Source of the DNA: Roseateles sp. | GTDB lineage: Bacteria > Pseudomonadota > Gammaproteobacteria > Burkholderiales > Burkholderiaceae_C | Direction: 5' to 3' | Assembly (NCBI GenBank): GCA_016790285.1 | Contig: JAEUPJ010000076.1 | Span: 22,773-86,772, forward strand | DNA length: 64,000 bases | In this document: positions 17,755-27,300 of the stretch, piece after piece | Layout: each line of letters begins with the position of its first letter | Position numbering within the stretch: position 1 is the first letter of the stretch | The notes under the pieces: generated by a model | What the model saw: the letters and a program-made list of their open reading frames with translations, nothing else | Told to the model about the DNA's origin: nothing | Databases searched by the model: none | Program-made: the position numbers and the translations under genes

Positions 17755-18459
17755 ATGAACCTGCAGCGGTACGAACAAGTCAGTCAAGCGGCGGATTTCG
17801 CGTCTTTCAGGCAAGGCCTGATCGATTTCGCGAACGATCTGGATTTCGGCTTGATATCGGGCGTGCTGGCCGTTGAGCGGCGCGGGCCCGGCGCTAAGAC
17901 AGAGTTCTTCTCCGTTGGCAATACGCCAGCAGAGTTCCTGGCGGCTCAGGTGAACCCGGAGAACGCCAAGCGCGACCCGGTTCATCGCCACGTGATGACC
18001 AACGCTGCTCCCTTGATTTATGACCAGCGCCTCTATGCGAACGCGGGGGCTGGCGACTTGTGGGAAATGCAGGCGCCGTTTGGCTATCGCACCGGTCTGG
18101 CCGTAAGCGTGCACATGCCGGGTTACCGACGATTCCTTCTCGGCGTCGATCGGAACGAGGCATTGCCGAGCGATCCCATCAGGCTCAATCGAATGATTGC
18201 TGACCTGCAGTTGCTCGCCGTGCACGCTCAAGACGCGGCTGCGCGGTTGTTGGTGCCTTTGAAGGTGCCACGCTTGCCTCAGCGGCAGCTGGAGATCCTG
18301 CGCTTGACCATGGAGGGCAAGAGCGCATGGGTGGTCGGTAGCCTGCTCGGGATCAGCGAGAACACAGTCAACTACCACCTCAAGCAGCTGTTCAAGCAGC
18401 TTGACGTGTCCAACAAGAATCACGCCGTCTTGAAGGCGATGGAGTTGGGGTTGTTGTGA
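17755..18459 (+). CDS. LuxR-family quorum-sensing regulator without an adjacent luxI
   Basis: A 234-residue regulator. Residues about 1-165 form an autoinducer-binding domain. Residues about 175-234 form a GerE-type helix-turn-helix (LPQRQLEILRLTMEGKSAWV then ISENTVNYHLKQLFKQLDVS) with the conserved E and G of LuxR DNA-binding domains. In the ligand domain the D-P pair (AKRDPVHRH) and the later G (FGYRTGLAV) are kept. The usual pocket aromatics appear changed by eye: W57 to F, Y61 to Q, W85 to Y (TraR numbering). No luxI gene is in the window. There is no strong Shine-Dalgarno before ATG 17755, where operator 1 abuts; a later start cannot be excluded. Confidence 0.85.
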   Translation: MNLQRYEQVSQAADFASFRQGLIDFANDLDFGLISGVLAVERRGPGAKTEFFSVGNTPAEFLAAQVNPENAKRDPVHRHVMTNAAPLIYDQRLYANAGAGDLWEMQAPFGYRTGLAVSVHMPGYRRFLLGVDRNEALPSDPIRLNRMIADLQLLAVHAQDAAARLLVPLKVPRLPQRQLEILRLTMEGKSAWVVGSLLGISENTVNYHLKQLFKQLDVSNKNHAVLKAMELGLL

Positions 18460-18465
18460 CACCCC

Positions 18466-18481
18466 CTACCAAGGTTTGTAG
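18466..18481. promoter_or_regulatory. lux-box-like operator 2
   Basis: CTACCAAGGTTTGTAG fits CT-N12-AG and is a better dyad than operator 1 (CTAC-x-AA-xx-TT-x-GTAG). It begins 6 nt after the luxR-type stop codon. A LuxR-type start site about 42 bp beyond its centre would fall near 18511-18516, just upstream of a 16-codon ORF. Confidence 0.6.
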
Positions 18482-18511
18482 TTCCTCAAATTTGGTCGCT
18501 CATCCACACTG

Positions 18512-18549
18512 AACTCCATCGAATCACGGCCCTTCGGCTAGACGGAGTT
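18512..18549 (+). promoter_or_regulatory. hairpin covering the small-ORF ribosome site
   Basis: AACTCCATC at 18512-18520 pairs with GACGGAGTT at 18541-18549 (8 of 9 positions), enclosing a small GCC-CTTC-GGC hairpin at 18529-18538. The 3' strand contains the GGAG Shine-Dalgarno at 18544-18547. Transcripts reading through from luxR would contain the full hairpin; a transcript begun near 18516 would lack part of the blocking strand. Confidence 0.4.
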
Positions 18550-18553
18550 GAAT

Positions 18554-18604
18554 ATGTGGAAGCTGTTTGCTGAGCTTTTTGGCCTGCCTTACACCGGCGG
18601 CTGA
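18554..18604 (+). CDS. 16-residue peptide ORF downstream of a lux box
   Basis: ATG at 18554, stop TGA at 18602-18604, peptide MWKLFAELFGLPYTGG. GGAG at 18544-18547 with 6-nt spacing is a good ribosome site. The peptide would be an amphipathic, aromatic helix followed by a Pro-Tyr-Thr-Gly-Gly tail. It occupies the place where a luxI target gene could be expected, after operator 2 and before a strong terminator at 18677, so the LuxR-driven transcript would be about 200 nt. It could be a signalling or regulatory peptide, a leader peptide, or a chance ORF within a small RNA. I know no named homologue. Confidence 0.4.
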   Translation: MWKLFAELFGLPYTGG

Positions 18605-18676
18605 CTAGCCAACGGAGGATCATCAGGTAAAGCGACACCTCCATCGCTTTCGTTCGGCGCCCCCCGAACGTCTTGT

Positions 18677-18717
18677 GCCCGCGACCGCCCTATCCAGGGC
18701 CCTCGCGGGCTTTTTTG
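18677..18717 (+). terminator. strong terminator after the luxR / small-ORF unit
   Basis: GCCCGCGA at 18677-18684 pairs with TCGCGGGC at 18703-18710, with further inner GC pairing. It is followed by TTTTTTG. It separates the luxR module from the decarboxylase gene. Confidence 0.88.
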
Positions 18718-18863
18718 TTTTTGGCGGCTGCTTCACAGCCAGCCAAGCTGGGCGCCGAGATCGGCAGGTCCGGCATTCCCTGGCCCCAGGACACGGTGGC
18801 GACACGCTGCGGCCCTACACTTCGCGGCTTCGTTTTTTGATGCCCGCCCGCTGGAGGCCGCCC

Positions 18864-21131
18864 ATGATCCGTTTTCACTTTCCCATCGTCATCATCGATG
18901 AGGACTACCGCTCCGAGAACACCTCGGGCCTGGGCATCCGTGCGTTGGCGGAAGCCATCCAGAAGGAGGGCATGGAGGTGTTGGGGGTGACGAGCTACGG
19001 CGACCTCTCTCAGTTCGCCCAGCAGCAAAGCCGCGCCTCCGCCTTCATCCTGTCTATCGACGACGAGGAGTTCACCTCCGGCCCTGACCTGGATCCGGCC
19101 GTCTTGAACCTGCGCAAGTTCATCGAGGAGATCCGTTTCCGCAACCCGGACATCCCGATCTACGTGTACGGCGAGACCCGCACCAGCCAGCACTTGCCCA
19201 ACGATGTGCTGCGCGAGCTCCACGGTTTCATTCACATGTTCGAGGACACGCCGGAGTTCGTGGCGCGCCACATCATCCGCGAAGCCAAGAGCTACCTCGA
19301 CGGCCTGGCGCCGCCGTTCTTCAAGGCGCTGATGGACTACGCCCAGGACGGCTCCTACTCCTGGCACTGCCCTGGCCATTCCGGCGGTGTCGCGTTCCTG
19401 AAGAGCCCCGTCGGCCAGATGTTCCACCAGTTCTTTGGCGAGAACATGCTGCGTGCCGACGTGTGCAACGCCGTCGAGGAACTGGGCCAGTTGCTCGACC
19501 ACACCGGGCCCGTGGCGGCTTCCGAGAAGAACGCCGCGCGCATCTTCAACGCCGACCATTGTTTCTTCGTCACCAACGGCACGTCGACGTCCAACAAGAT
19601 GGTCTGGCACCACACGGTGGCGCCGGGCGACGTGGTCGTCATCGACCGCAACTGCCACAAGAGCAATCTGCACGCCATCATCATGTGCGGCGCGATTCCG
19701 GTGTTCCTGACGCCCACGCGCAACCACTACGGCATCATCGGCCCCATCCCCGAGAGCGAGTTCAGCCCCGAGGCCATCCGGGCCAAGATTGCTGCCAACC
19801 CGCTGCTGGCCCATGTGGACCCTGCCACCGTCAAGCCCGCCATCGTCACGCTGACGCAGAGCACCTATGACGGCGTGCTCTACAACACCGAGACGATCAA
19901 GAAGAAGCTCGACGGCTACATCCCGACGCTGCACTTCGACGAGGCCTGGCTGCCGCACGCCGCGTTCCACGACTTCTACGGCCAGTTCCATGCGATGGGC
20001 AAGAACCGCCCGCGCCCCAAGGAAGCCATGGTCTACGCCACGCAGTCCACCCACAAGCTGCTCGCGGGCATCTCGCAGGCCTCGCAGGTGCTTGTGCAGG
20101 ACTCGCAGAGCGTCAAGCTCGACAAGCACCTCTTCAATGAGGCCTACCTGATGCACACCAGCACCAGCCCGCAGTACTCGATCATTGCGAGCTGTGACGT
20201 GGCTGCCGCGATGATGGAGCCTCCGGGCGGCACGGCGCTGGTGGAAGAGAGCATTCGCGAATCGCTGGACTTCCGCCGTGCCATGCGCAAGGTGGAGGGC
20301 GATTACGGCGACGACTGGTGGTTCAAGGTCTGGGGGCCGGACTTCCTGCGTGCCGAAGAGGGCAGCGAGCCGGTCTCGGCCGACTGGATGCTGCACGCCG
20401 ACGAGGAATGGCATGGCTTCGGCGCGATGGCCGAAGGCTTCAACATGCTGGACCCGATCAAGTCCACCATCATCACGCCCGGGCTGGACATGGAAGGCCG
20501 CTTCGCCGCGACCGGCATCCCGGCGTCGGTGGTGACCAAGTTCCTCGTCGAGCACGGCGTGGTGGTCGAGAAGACGGGCCTCTACTCGTTCTTCATCATG
20601 TTCACCATCGGCATCACCAAGGGCCGCTGGAACACGCTGCTGACCGCCCTGCAGCAGTTCAAGGACGACTACGACAAGAACGCGCCCCTGTGGCGCATCC
20701 TGCCGGAGTTCTGCGCCAAGTTCCCCAAGTACGAGCGCATGGGGCTGCGCGACCTCTGCCAGAGCATCCACCAAGCCTACGCGGAAGGCGATATCGCGCG
20801 GTTGACGACGGACATGTACCTGTCCAACCTGCAGCCGGCCATGACGCCGACCGACGCCTACGCCCACATTGCGCAGCGCAAGACGGAGCGCGTGGGGATC
20901 GACGAGCTCGAGGGCCGCATCACCACCTCGCTGTTGACGCCGTATCCGCCCGGCATTCCGCTGCTCATCCCCGGCGAGCGCTTCAACAAGAAGATCGTCG
21001 ACTACCTCAAGTTCACGCGCAGCTTCAACGCCAAGTTCCCGGGCTTTGCGACCGACGTGCACGGCCTCGTGCACGAGATGGACGAGGAGACCGGGCGCGG
21101 CCACTACTACGTGGATTGCGTCAAGCAGTGA
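18864..21131 (+). CDS. biodegradative-type Orn/Lys/Arg decarboxylase
   Basis: A 755-residue PLP enzyme of the fold-I basic amino-acid decarboxylase family. The order is an N-terminal CheY-like wing domain (residues about 1-130), the PLP core with HCPGHSGG, NADHCFFVTNGTSTSNKM, LHFDEAWLPHAAF and the PLP lysine in ATQSTHKLLAG (about Lys398), and a C-terminal domain. Length is like AdiA/LdcC. Substrate (arginine, lysine or ornithine) cannot be decided from sequence; the role is amine or polyamine formation and possibly acid tolerance. GGAGG at 18853-18857 fixes the ATG at 18864. No antiporter gene adjoins. Confidence 0.92.
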   Translation: MIRFHFPIVIIDEDYRSENTSGLGIRALAEAIQKEGMEVLGVTSYGDLSQFAQQQSRASAFILSIDDEEFTSGPDLDPAVLNLRKFIEEIRFRNPDIPIYVYGETRTSQHLPNDVLRELHGFIHMFEDTPEFVARHIIREAKSYLDGLAPPFFKALMDYAQDGSYSWHCPGHSGGVAFLKSPVGQMFHQFFGENMLRADVCNAVEELGQLLDHTGPVAASEKNAARIFNADHCFFVTNGTSTSNKMVWHHTVAPGDVVVIDRNCHKSNLHAIIMCGAIPVFLTPTRNHYGIIGPIPESEFSPEAIRAKIAANPLLAHVDPATVKPAIVTLTQSTYDGVLYNTETIKKKLDGYIPTLHFDEAWLPHAAFHDFYGQFHAMGKNRPRPKEAMVYATQSTHKLLAGISQASQVLVQDSQSVKLDKHLFNEAYLMHTSTSPQYSIIASCDVAAAMMEPPGGTALVEESIRESLDFRRAMRKVEGDYGDDWWFKVWGPDFLRAEEGSEPVSADWMLHADEEWHGFGAMAEGFNMLDPIKSTIITPGLDMEGRFAATGIPASVVTKFLVEHGVVVEKTGLYSFFIMFTIGITKGRWNTLLTALQQFKDDYDKNAPLWRILPEFCAKFPKYERMGLRDLCQSIHQAYAEGDIARLTTDMYLSNLQPAMTPTDAYAHIAQRKTERVGIDELEGRITTSLLTPYPPGIPLLIPGERFNKKIVDYLKFTRSFNAKFPGFATDVHGLVHEMDEETGRGHYYVDCVKQ

Positions 21132-21156
21132 TCTCGCCGCTCAAGCGCGCATGAAA

Positions 21157-21176
21157 AAGGGCCCCTCGGGGCCCTT
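21157..21176. terminator. bidirectional terminator between decarboxylase and fabI
   Basis: AAGGGCCCC at 21157-21165 pairs with GGGGCCCTT at 21168-21176, flanked by AAA on the left (a T-run on the minus strand) and TTGTCGTTT on the right. It serves two convergent genes. Confidence 0.75.
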
Positions 21177-21196
21177 GTCGTTTCAGCGAGGCGGCG

Positions 21197-21979
21197 TCAT
21201 TCGCCGCTGGCAAGTGCCACGTGGCTGAAGCCGCCGTCCACGTACATGATCTCGGCGCTCACGCCGGCTGCCAAGTCCGACAGCAGGAATGCGGCAGCGT
21301 TGCCGACGTCTTCGATGGTGACGTTGCGACGAATGGGGGCCGACGCGGCGAACTGGCTCAACAGCTTGCCGAAGTCCTTGATGCCAGAGGCTGCCAGCGT
21401 CTTGATCGGCCCGGCGGAAATGCCGTTGACCCGCACGCCCTTGGCGCCCAGGTCATAGGCGAGGTAGCGCACGCTGGCTTCCAGGGCCGCCTTGGCCAGC
21501 CCCATGGTGTTGTAGTTCGGCACGAAACGCTCGGCGCCCAGGTAGCTCAGCGTCAGCAGGGCCGCACCCGGGCGCAGGCGTGGCGCAGCGAGCTTGGCCA
21601 TGGCCGGGAAGCTGTAGGCCGAAATGTCGTGGGCGATGCGGAAGTTCTCGCGCGTCATGCCATCCAGAAAATTGCCCGCGATCGCGTCGCGCGGTGCAAA
21701 ACCGATGGAATGGACGAAGCCGTCGAACTCCGGCCAGACCTCGCCGAGCTGGTCGAACAGGGCTTGCATCTGCTCATCGCTCGTGACGTCGCAGTCATAC
21801 ACCAGTTGGGAGCCGAACTCGGCGGCGAACTCGGTGATGCGCTCCTTGAAGCGCTCGCCCTGATAGCTGAAAGCGAGCTCCGCGCCTTCGCGATGGCAGG
21901 CCTTGGCGATGCCGTAGGCGATGGAGCGGTTGGACAGCACGCCCGTGATCAGCAGCCGCTTGCCGGCGAGAAAGCCCAT
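21197..21979 (-). CDS. fabI: enoyl-[acyl-carrier-protein] reductase (NADH)
   Basis: A 260-residue short-chain dehydrogenase-like enzyme completing each fatty-acid elongation cycle. The atypical FabI nucleotide motif [15 protein letters not shown], the SIGFAPRDA segment and the catalytic Tyr-x6-Lys ([14 protein letters not shown]) are present. The ATG at 21979 has AGGAG 7 nt upstream (minus strand) and gives the family N-terminus [10 protein letters not shown]. It is divergent from the rimP operon. Confidence 0.96.
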   Translation of the reverse strand: MGFLAGKRLLITGVLSNRSIAYGIAKACHREGAELAFSYQGERFKERITEFAAEFGSQLVYDCDVTSDEQMQALFDQLGEVWPEFDGFVHSIGFAPRDAIAGNFLDGMTRENFRIAHDISAYSFPAMAKLAAPRLRPGAALLTLSYLGAERFVPNYNTMGLAKAALEASVRYLAYDLGAKGVRVNGISAGPIKTLAASGIKDFGKLLSQFAASAPIRRNVTIEDVGNAAAFLLSDLAAGVSAEIMYVDGGFSHVALASGE

Positions 21980-22039
21980 TCGTGTCTCCTGTGAGGTCTC
22001 AAACAACCGCAGATTCTGGCATGCGCAGAGGGTGGCGAC

Positions 22040-22068
22040 TTGCCGGCACGGGACTTGCACAGTACAAT
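22040..22068 (+). promoter_or_regulatory. sigma70-type promoter of the rimP-nusA-infB operon
   Basis: TTGCCG at 22040-22045 and TACAAT at 22063-22068 are separated by exactly 17 bp. Transcription would start near 22075, leaving a leader of about 165 nt before rimP. Confidence 0.7.
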
Positions 22069-22158
22069 CCGAGCTTCACTAGAAATGAGGGTTGGCTTCA
22101 ACGCCGGCTTTCGCGAGCTCCGGACGACATCCCCCGGTGCAGGATTCAGGTGAACGAG

Positions 22159-22187
22159 TGGGCGGATTCATCCAGCCCATTTTTTTT
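22159..22187 (+). terminator. attenuator-like terminator in the rimP leader
   Basis: TGGGCGGAT at 22159-22167 pairs with ATCC-A-GCCCA at 22170-22179 (one bulged A), followed by eight consecutive T at 22180-22187 and further T-rich sequence. It lies between the promoter and the rimP ATG, so some transcripts should end here. Comparable leader terminators precede rimP-nusA in enterobacteria. Confidence 0.7.
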
Positions 22188-22240
22188 GCTTTTTCGCTTT
22201 TCCGATTTCCTCGCATTCCCCTCAGGAACCCGATAGACGC

Positions 22241-22864
22241 ATGAGTTGGCAAGCCGCTGTAGAGACCACCGTGACCGGCCTTGGTTACGAACTCGTGGAC
22301 TGCGAACGCAGTGCCGGCGGAATGCTGCGCGTGACGATCGACAAGCTGCAGGCGCAGGCCGAAGCGGGTGAGCTGATCACGGTGGACGACTGCGAGAAGG
22401 TCACGCGCCAGCTGCAGTATGTGCTGGAAGTGGAAGCCTTCGATTACTCCCGGCTCGAGGTGTCCTCGCCGGGGCTGGATAGGCCGCTGAAGAACGCTGG
22501 CCACTACGCGCGTTTCGCGGGCCAGGAAATCGACATCACGTTCAAGTTGCCTTTCCAGGGTCGCAAGAAATACCGCGGCGTCCTGGGCGCCCAGCCGGGT
22601 GCCGACAACGACCAGGCCTGGCGCCTGGTGTTCGACGACGGCACGGCCGAGCAGGCGCTGGACTTCACGCTCGACGAAGTGCGTGAGGCGCGCCTGGTGC
22701 CGGCTTTCAGTTTCAAGGGTCGTGGCGGCGAGCCCGCGCCCGACCGCAAGCCCGGCCAGCGGGGCGTCATCAAGCCGAAGAAGGCTTCACTCAAGAAACA
22801 AGCGGGCGAGCCTGACAAGGCGGCGCCCGGCCAAGACAAGGTTGACGGAGGTCTCAAGCAATGA
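22241..22864 (+). CDS. rimP: ribosome maturation factor RimP
   Basis: A 207-residue protein needed for 30S assembly. The two RimP domains are seen in [21 protein letters not shown] and the [14 protein letters not shown] motif. It is about 50 residues longer than the E. coli protein because of a basic C-terminal tail ([19 protein letters not shown]). The last ATGA overlaps nusA. It is the first gene after the attenuator. Confidence 0.95.
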   Translation: MSWQAAVETTVTGLGYELVDCERSAGGMLRVTIDKLQAQAEAGELITVDDCEKVTRQLQYVLEVEAFDYSRLEVSSPGLDRPLKNAGHYARFAGQEIDITFKLPFQGRKKYRGVLGAQPGADNDQAWRLVFDDGTAEQALDFTLDEVREARLVPAFSFKGRGGEPAPDRKPGQRGVIKPKKASLKKQAGEPDKAAPGQDKVDGGLKQ

Positions 22865-24339
22865 ACCGCGAAATGTTGATGCTGGTGGACGCGATCTCGC
22901 GCGAGAAGAGCGTGGAGCGCGATGTCGTGTTCGGTGCGGTCGAAGCCGCACTGGCCTCGGCCACCAAGAAGATTTATGGCGGTGAAGCCGACATCCGCGT
23001 GAGCGTCGATCGCGATTCCGGCGAGTACGAGACCTTCCGCCGCTGGCACGTCGTGCCCAATGAGGCCGGCCTGCAGAACCCTGACGCCGAGATCCTGCTG
23101 TTCGAAGCCCAGGAGCAGATCGCCGACATCGAGGTGGACGACCACATCGAGGAGCCTGTCGAGTCCGTGCCCATCGGCCGCATCGGCGCGCAGGCGGCCA
23201 AGCAGGTCATCCTGCAAAAGATCCGTGACGCCGAGCGCGAGCAGCTGCTCAACGACTTCATGTCGCGTGGCGAGAAGATCTTCGTCGGCACCGTCAAGCG
23301 CCTGGACAAGGGCGACATCATCGTCGAGAGCGGTCGCGTCGAAGGGCGCCTGAAGCGCAGCGAGATGATCTCCAAGGAAAACCTGCGCACCGGTGACCGC
23401 GTGCGTGCCGTCATCCTCGGCGTGGACCCGACCCAGCGCGGCCCGCAGATCATGCTGTCGCGCTCCTCGCCCGAGTTCATGAAGGAACTCTTCGCCCAGG
23501 AAGTGCCCGAGATCGAGCAGGGCCTGCTCGAGATCAAGAGCTGCGCCCGCGACAGCGGCTCGCGCGCCAAGATCGCCGTGGTGAGCCACGACCGGCGCGT
23601 CGACCCCATCGGCACCTGCGTCGGTGTGCGCGGTTCGCGCGTCAACGGTGTGACCACCGAGCTCGCCGGCGAGCGCGTGGACATCGTGCTGTGGAGCGAA
23701 GACCCGGCCCAGTTCGTCATCGGCGCCCTGGCCCCGGCCAATGTGCAGTCCATCGTGGTGGACGAAGAGCGTCACGCGATGGACGTGGTCGTGGACGAGG
23801 AAAACCTCGCCATCGCCATCGGTCGCGGTGGCCAGAACGTGCGCCTCGCGTCCGAGCTGACTGGCTGGCGCATCAACATCATGTCGGCTGAAGAGTCGGC
23901 GGCCAAGCACGAGCAGGAGACCGAGAGCGTTCGCAAGCTCTTCATCGACAAGCTCGACGTGGACGCCGAAGTCGCCGACATCCTCATCGCCGAGGGCTTC
24001 ACCAGCCTGGAAGAAGTCGCCTACGTGCCGATGCAGGAAATGCTCGAGATCGAAGCCTTCGACGAAGACACCGTCACCGAGCTGCGCACCCGTGCCAAGG
24101 ATGCGCTGCTGACGATGGAAATCGCCAAGGAAGAGAAGGTCGAGGAAGTCTCCCAGGACCTGCGCGACCTGGAAGGCGTGACGCCCGAGCTGCTGAGCAA
24201 GCTGGCCGAAGGCGGCATCAACACCCGCGACGACCTGGCCGACCTGGCCGTGGACGAATTGGTCGACCTGTCCGGCATGGACGAGGCGGCCGCGCGCGCA
24301 TTGATCATGAAGGCCCGCGAACACTGGTTCAACGCCTGA
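22861..24339 (+). CDS. nusA: transcription termination/antitermination factor NusA
   Basis: A 492-residue RNA polymerase-binding protein. In order: the N-terminal RNAP-binding domain ([20 protein letters not shown]); an S1 domain ([22 protein letters not shown]); KH1 and KH2 ([31 protein letters not shown]); and two C-terminal acidic repeats with helix-hairpin-helix character ([20 protein letters not shown] and [20 protein letters not shown]). Start overlaps the rimP stop by 4 nt. Confidence 0.97.
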   Translation: MNREMLMLVDAISREKSVERDVVFGAVEAALASATKKIYGGEADIRVSVDRDSGEYETFRRWHVVPNEAGLQNPDAEILLFEAQEQIADIEVDDHIEEPVESVPIGRIGAQAAKQVILQKIRDAEREQLLNDFMSRGEKIFVGTVKRLDKGDIIVESGRVEGRLKRSEMISKENLRTGDRVRAVILGVDPTQRGPQIMLSRSSPEFMKELFAQEVPEIEQGLLEIKSCARDSGSRAKIAVVSHDRRVDPIGTCVGVRGSRVNGVTTELAGERVDIVLWSEDPAQFVIGALAPANVQSIVVDEERHAMDVVVDEENLAIAIGRGGQNVRLASELTGWRINIMSAEESAAKHEQETESVRKLFIDKLDVDAEVADILIAEGFTSLEEVAYVPMQEMLEIEAFDEDTVTELRTRAKDALLTMEIAKEEKVEEVSQDLRDLEGVTPELLSKLAEGGINTRDDLADLAVDELVDLSGMDEAAARALIMKAREHWFNA

Positions 24340-24388
24340 TCAACACACCACGCCGCGCCGCACCGAAAGCAATCTGAAGGATCCCCAC

Positions 24389-27300
24389 ATGGCCGTGACT
24401 ACCGTCGCCCAATTTGCCGCCGAGCTCAGTAAGCCGGCGGGCACGCTGCTGGAGCAGCTGCAAGCCGCGGGCGTCAAGAAGTCTTCCGTCGACGACTCGC
24501 TCAGCGAGTCCGACAAGGAACGCCTGCTCGACCACCTGCGTACCTCCCATGGCACCGCTGGCACCGAGCGCAAGAAGATCACGCTGGTCAAGAAGTCGAC
24601 CACCGAGATCAAGCAGGCCGATGCCTCTGGCAAGGCCCGCACCATCCAGGTCGAAGTGCGCAAGAAGCGCACCTTCGTCAAGCGTGACGACTCCGTCGAC
24701 GAGACGACGTCCGGCCCGGATGAAGCCGATCTGGCCCGCCGCGAGGAAGAAGCCCAGGCCCAGGCCGCCGCACTGCGCGCCCAGGAAGAGGAGCTCGCCG
24801 CGAAGGTGAAGGCCCGCGAGGAAGCCGAGCGCGCCGCGCGTGAAGCCGCCGCTGCCGCCAAGGCTGCCGCCGAAGCCGCTGCCGCCGAAGCCGCTGCCAA
24901 GGCCGCCGCCGAAGCGGCAGCCGCTGCCGCCGCCGCGAAGGCCGAGGTCAAGACCGAAGACCAGGCCGAAGCCCGCGCCCGCAACGCTGCCGCTGCCGCC
25001 GCCGAGGCCGCTGCGCTGAACAAGGCAGCCTCCAAGCGCGGCACCAAGGCCGTCGCCCCGGCCCCGGCCCCTGAAGTCGTGGCCCCGCCGCCCCCGGCGC
25101 CGGCTCCCGACGTCGTGGCCCCGCCGCCGCCCGCGCCTGCACCCGAAGCCGCCAAGCCCGCACTGCGCGTGGTCAAGGCCGTCGATGCCGCTGCGGAGGA
25201 AAAGCAGAAGCAGGACGACCTGGCCCGCCGCCGCAAGGCAGCCGAGGACGAGGCCGCCAAGATCCGCGCGATGATGAACGCGCCCAAGAAGGTCCTGGTC
25301 GCGCCCAAGAAGGAAGAGCCCAAGCCGGCCGATGCCGCGGGCATCAAGGGCACCATCCACAAGAAGGCGGGCGCTCCGGCCCCCGCTGGTGCGGCGCCGA
25401 GCGCTGGTGCCGGCAAGCCGGGCGACAAGAAGTCGGTCAAGTCCGAGAAGCTGTCTTCGAGCTGGGCTGATGACGCCGCCAAGAAGCGTGGCCTCAAGAC
25501 CATCGGTGCCGGCCCGGCTGGTGCCGGCCGCCCGGGTGGTGGTGGCAACTGGCGCGCTCCGGCGCGCGGTGCCGCAGGCCGCCGTGGCGACCGCGGTGGC
25601 AACGGCCAGTCGTCGTTCCAGGCGCCCGTCGAGCAGCAGATCCAGGAAGTGCACGTTCCCGAGACCATCTCCGTGGCCGATCTGGCCCACAAGATGTCGG
25701 TGAAGGCCGCCGAGGTCATCAAGCAGCTGATGAAGCTGGGCCAGATGGTCACCATCAACCAGCAGCTGGACCAGGAAACGGCCATGATCGTGGTCGAGGA
25801 AATGGGCCACAAGGCGTTCGCCGCCAAGCTGGACGACCCGGACGCCTTCCTCGAAGAAGAGGGTACGGCCGAGCAGCAGCACGAGGCCCTGCCGCGTGCG
25901 CCGGTCGTCACCGTCATGGGTCACGTCGACCACGGCAAGACCTCGCTGCTGGACTACATCCGCCGCTCCCGTGTGGCCGCTGGCGAAGCCGGCGGCATCA
26001 CGCAGCACATCGGCGCTTACCACGTCGAGACGCCGCGCGGCATGATCACCTTCCTGGACACCCCGGGTCACGCGGCCTTCACGGCCATGCGGGCTCGCGG
26101 TGCCAAGGCCACCGACATCGTCATCCTGGTCTGTGCGGCCGATGACGGCGTCATGCCCCAGACCAAGGAAGCCATCCACCACGCCAAGGCCGCCGGCGTG
26201 CCGATCGTGGTCGCCATGACCAAGGTCGACAAGCCCGACGCCAACATCGAGCGCGTGAAGAGCGAGCTCGTCGGCGAAGAGGTGGTGCCTGAAGACTTCG
26301 GCGGTGACTCGCCGTTCGTGGGCGTGTCCTCCAAGACCGGCCAGGGCATCGACGAGCTGCTCGAGCAGGTGCTGCTGCAGGCCGAAGTGCTGGAGCTGAA
26401 GTCGCCTGTCGAGTCCATGGCCAAGGGCCTGGTCATCGAAGCCAAGCTGGACAAGGGCCGCGGCCCGGTCGCGACGGTCCTGGTGCAAAGCGGCACGCTC
26501 AAGCGCGGCGACGTCGTGCTGGCGGGTTCCACCTACGGCCGCGTGCGTGCCATGCTGGACGAAGACGGCAAGGCCACCAATGAGGCCGGCCCGTCCATCC
26601 CGGTCGAAATCCAGGGCCTGACCGAAGTGCCGCAAGCCGGTGACGAGTTCATGGTGCTGGCCGACGAGCGCCGTGCCCGCGAAGTGGCCACCTTCCGTCA
26701 AGGCAAGTACCGTGACGTCAAGCTGGCCAAGCAGCAGGCCGCCAAGCTCGAGAACATGTTCAACGAGATGGGCCAGGGTGACGTGCAGACGCTGCCCCTC
26801 ATCATCAAGGCCGACGTGCAGGGTTCGCAGGAAGCGCTGGCCGCCTCGCTGCTCAAGCTCAGCAACGCCGAGGTCAAGGTGCAGATCGTCCACGCGGCGG
26901 TCGGCGGCATCAGCGAGAGCGACATCAACCTCGCCATCGCCTCCAAGGCCGTCATCATCGGCTTCAACGTGCGTGCCGACGCCGGCGCGCGCAAGCTGGC
27001 CGAGGGCAATGCGGTCGACCTGCGCTACTACAGCATCATCTACGACGCCGTGGACGATGTGACCAAGGCGATGTCCGGCATGCTGGCGCCCGAGCAGCGC
27101 GAGGAAGCCCTCGGTACCGCCGAGATCCGCGTGGTGTTCGTCGCCTCCAAGATCGGCACGGTCGCCGGCTCGATGGTCACCAGTGGCCTGGTGCGCCGTG
27201 GTGCTCGCTTCCGCCTGCTGCGCGACAACACCGTCATCTACACGGGTGAGGTGGAGTCGGTGCGCCGCGAGAAGGATGACGTGCGCGAGGTCAAGGAAGG

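Noticed and set aside
17276-17758. 160-codon plus-strand frame opposite the RsaM-like gene
   Set aside because: The minus-strand frame has a good ribosome site and family-like motifs; this one would run past the lux box into the luxR start.
17264-18863. luxI homologue near the LuxR-type gene
   Set aside because: Neither the 137-codon neighbour nor any other frame shows LuxI residues.
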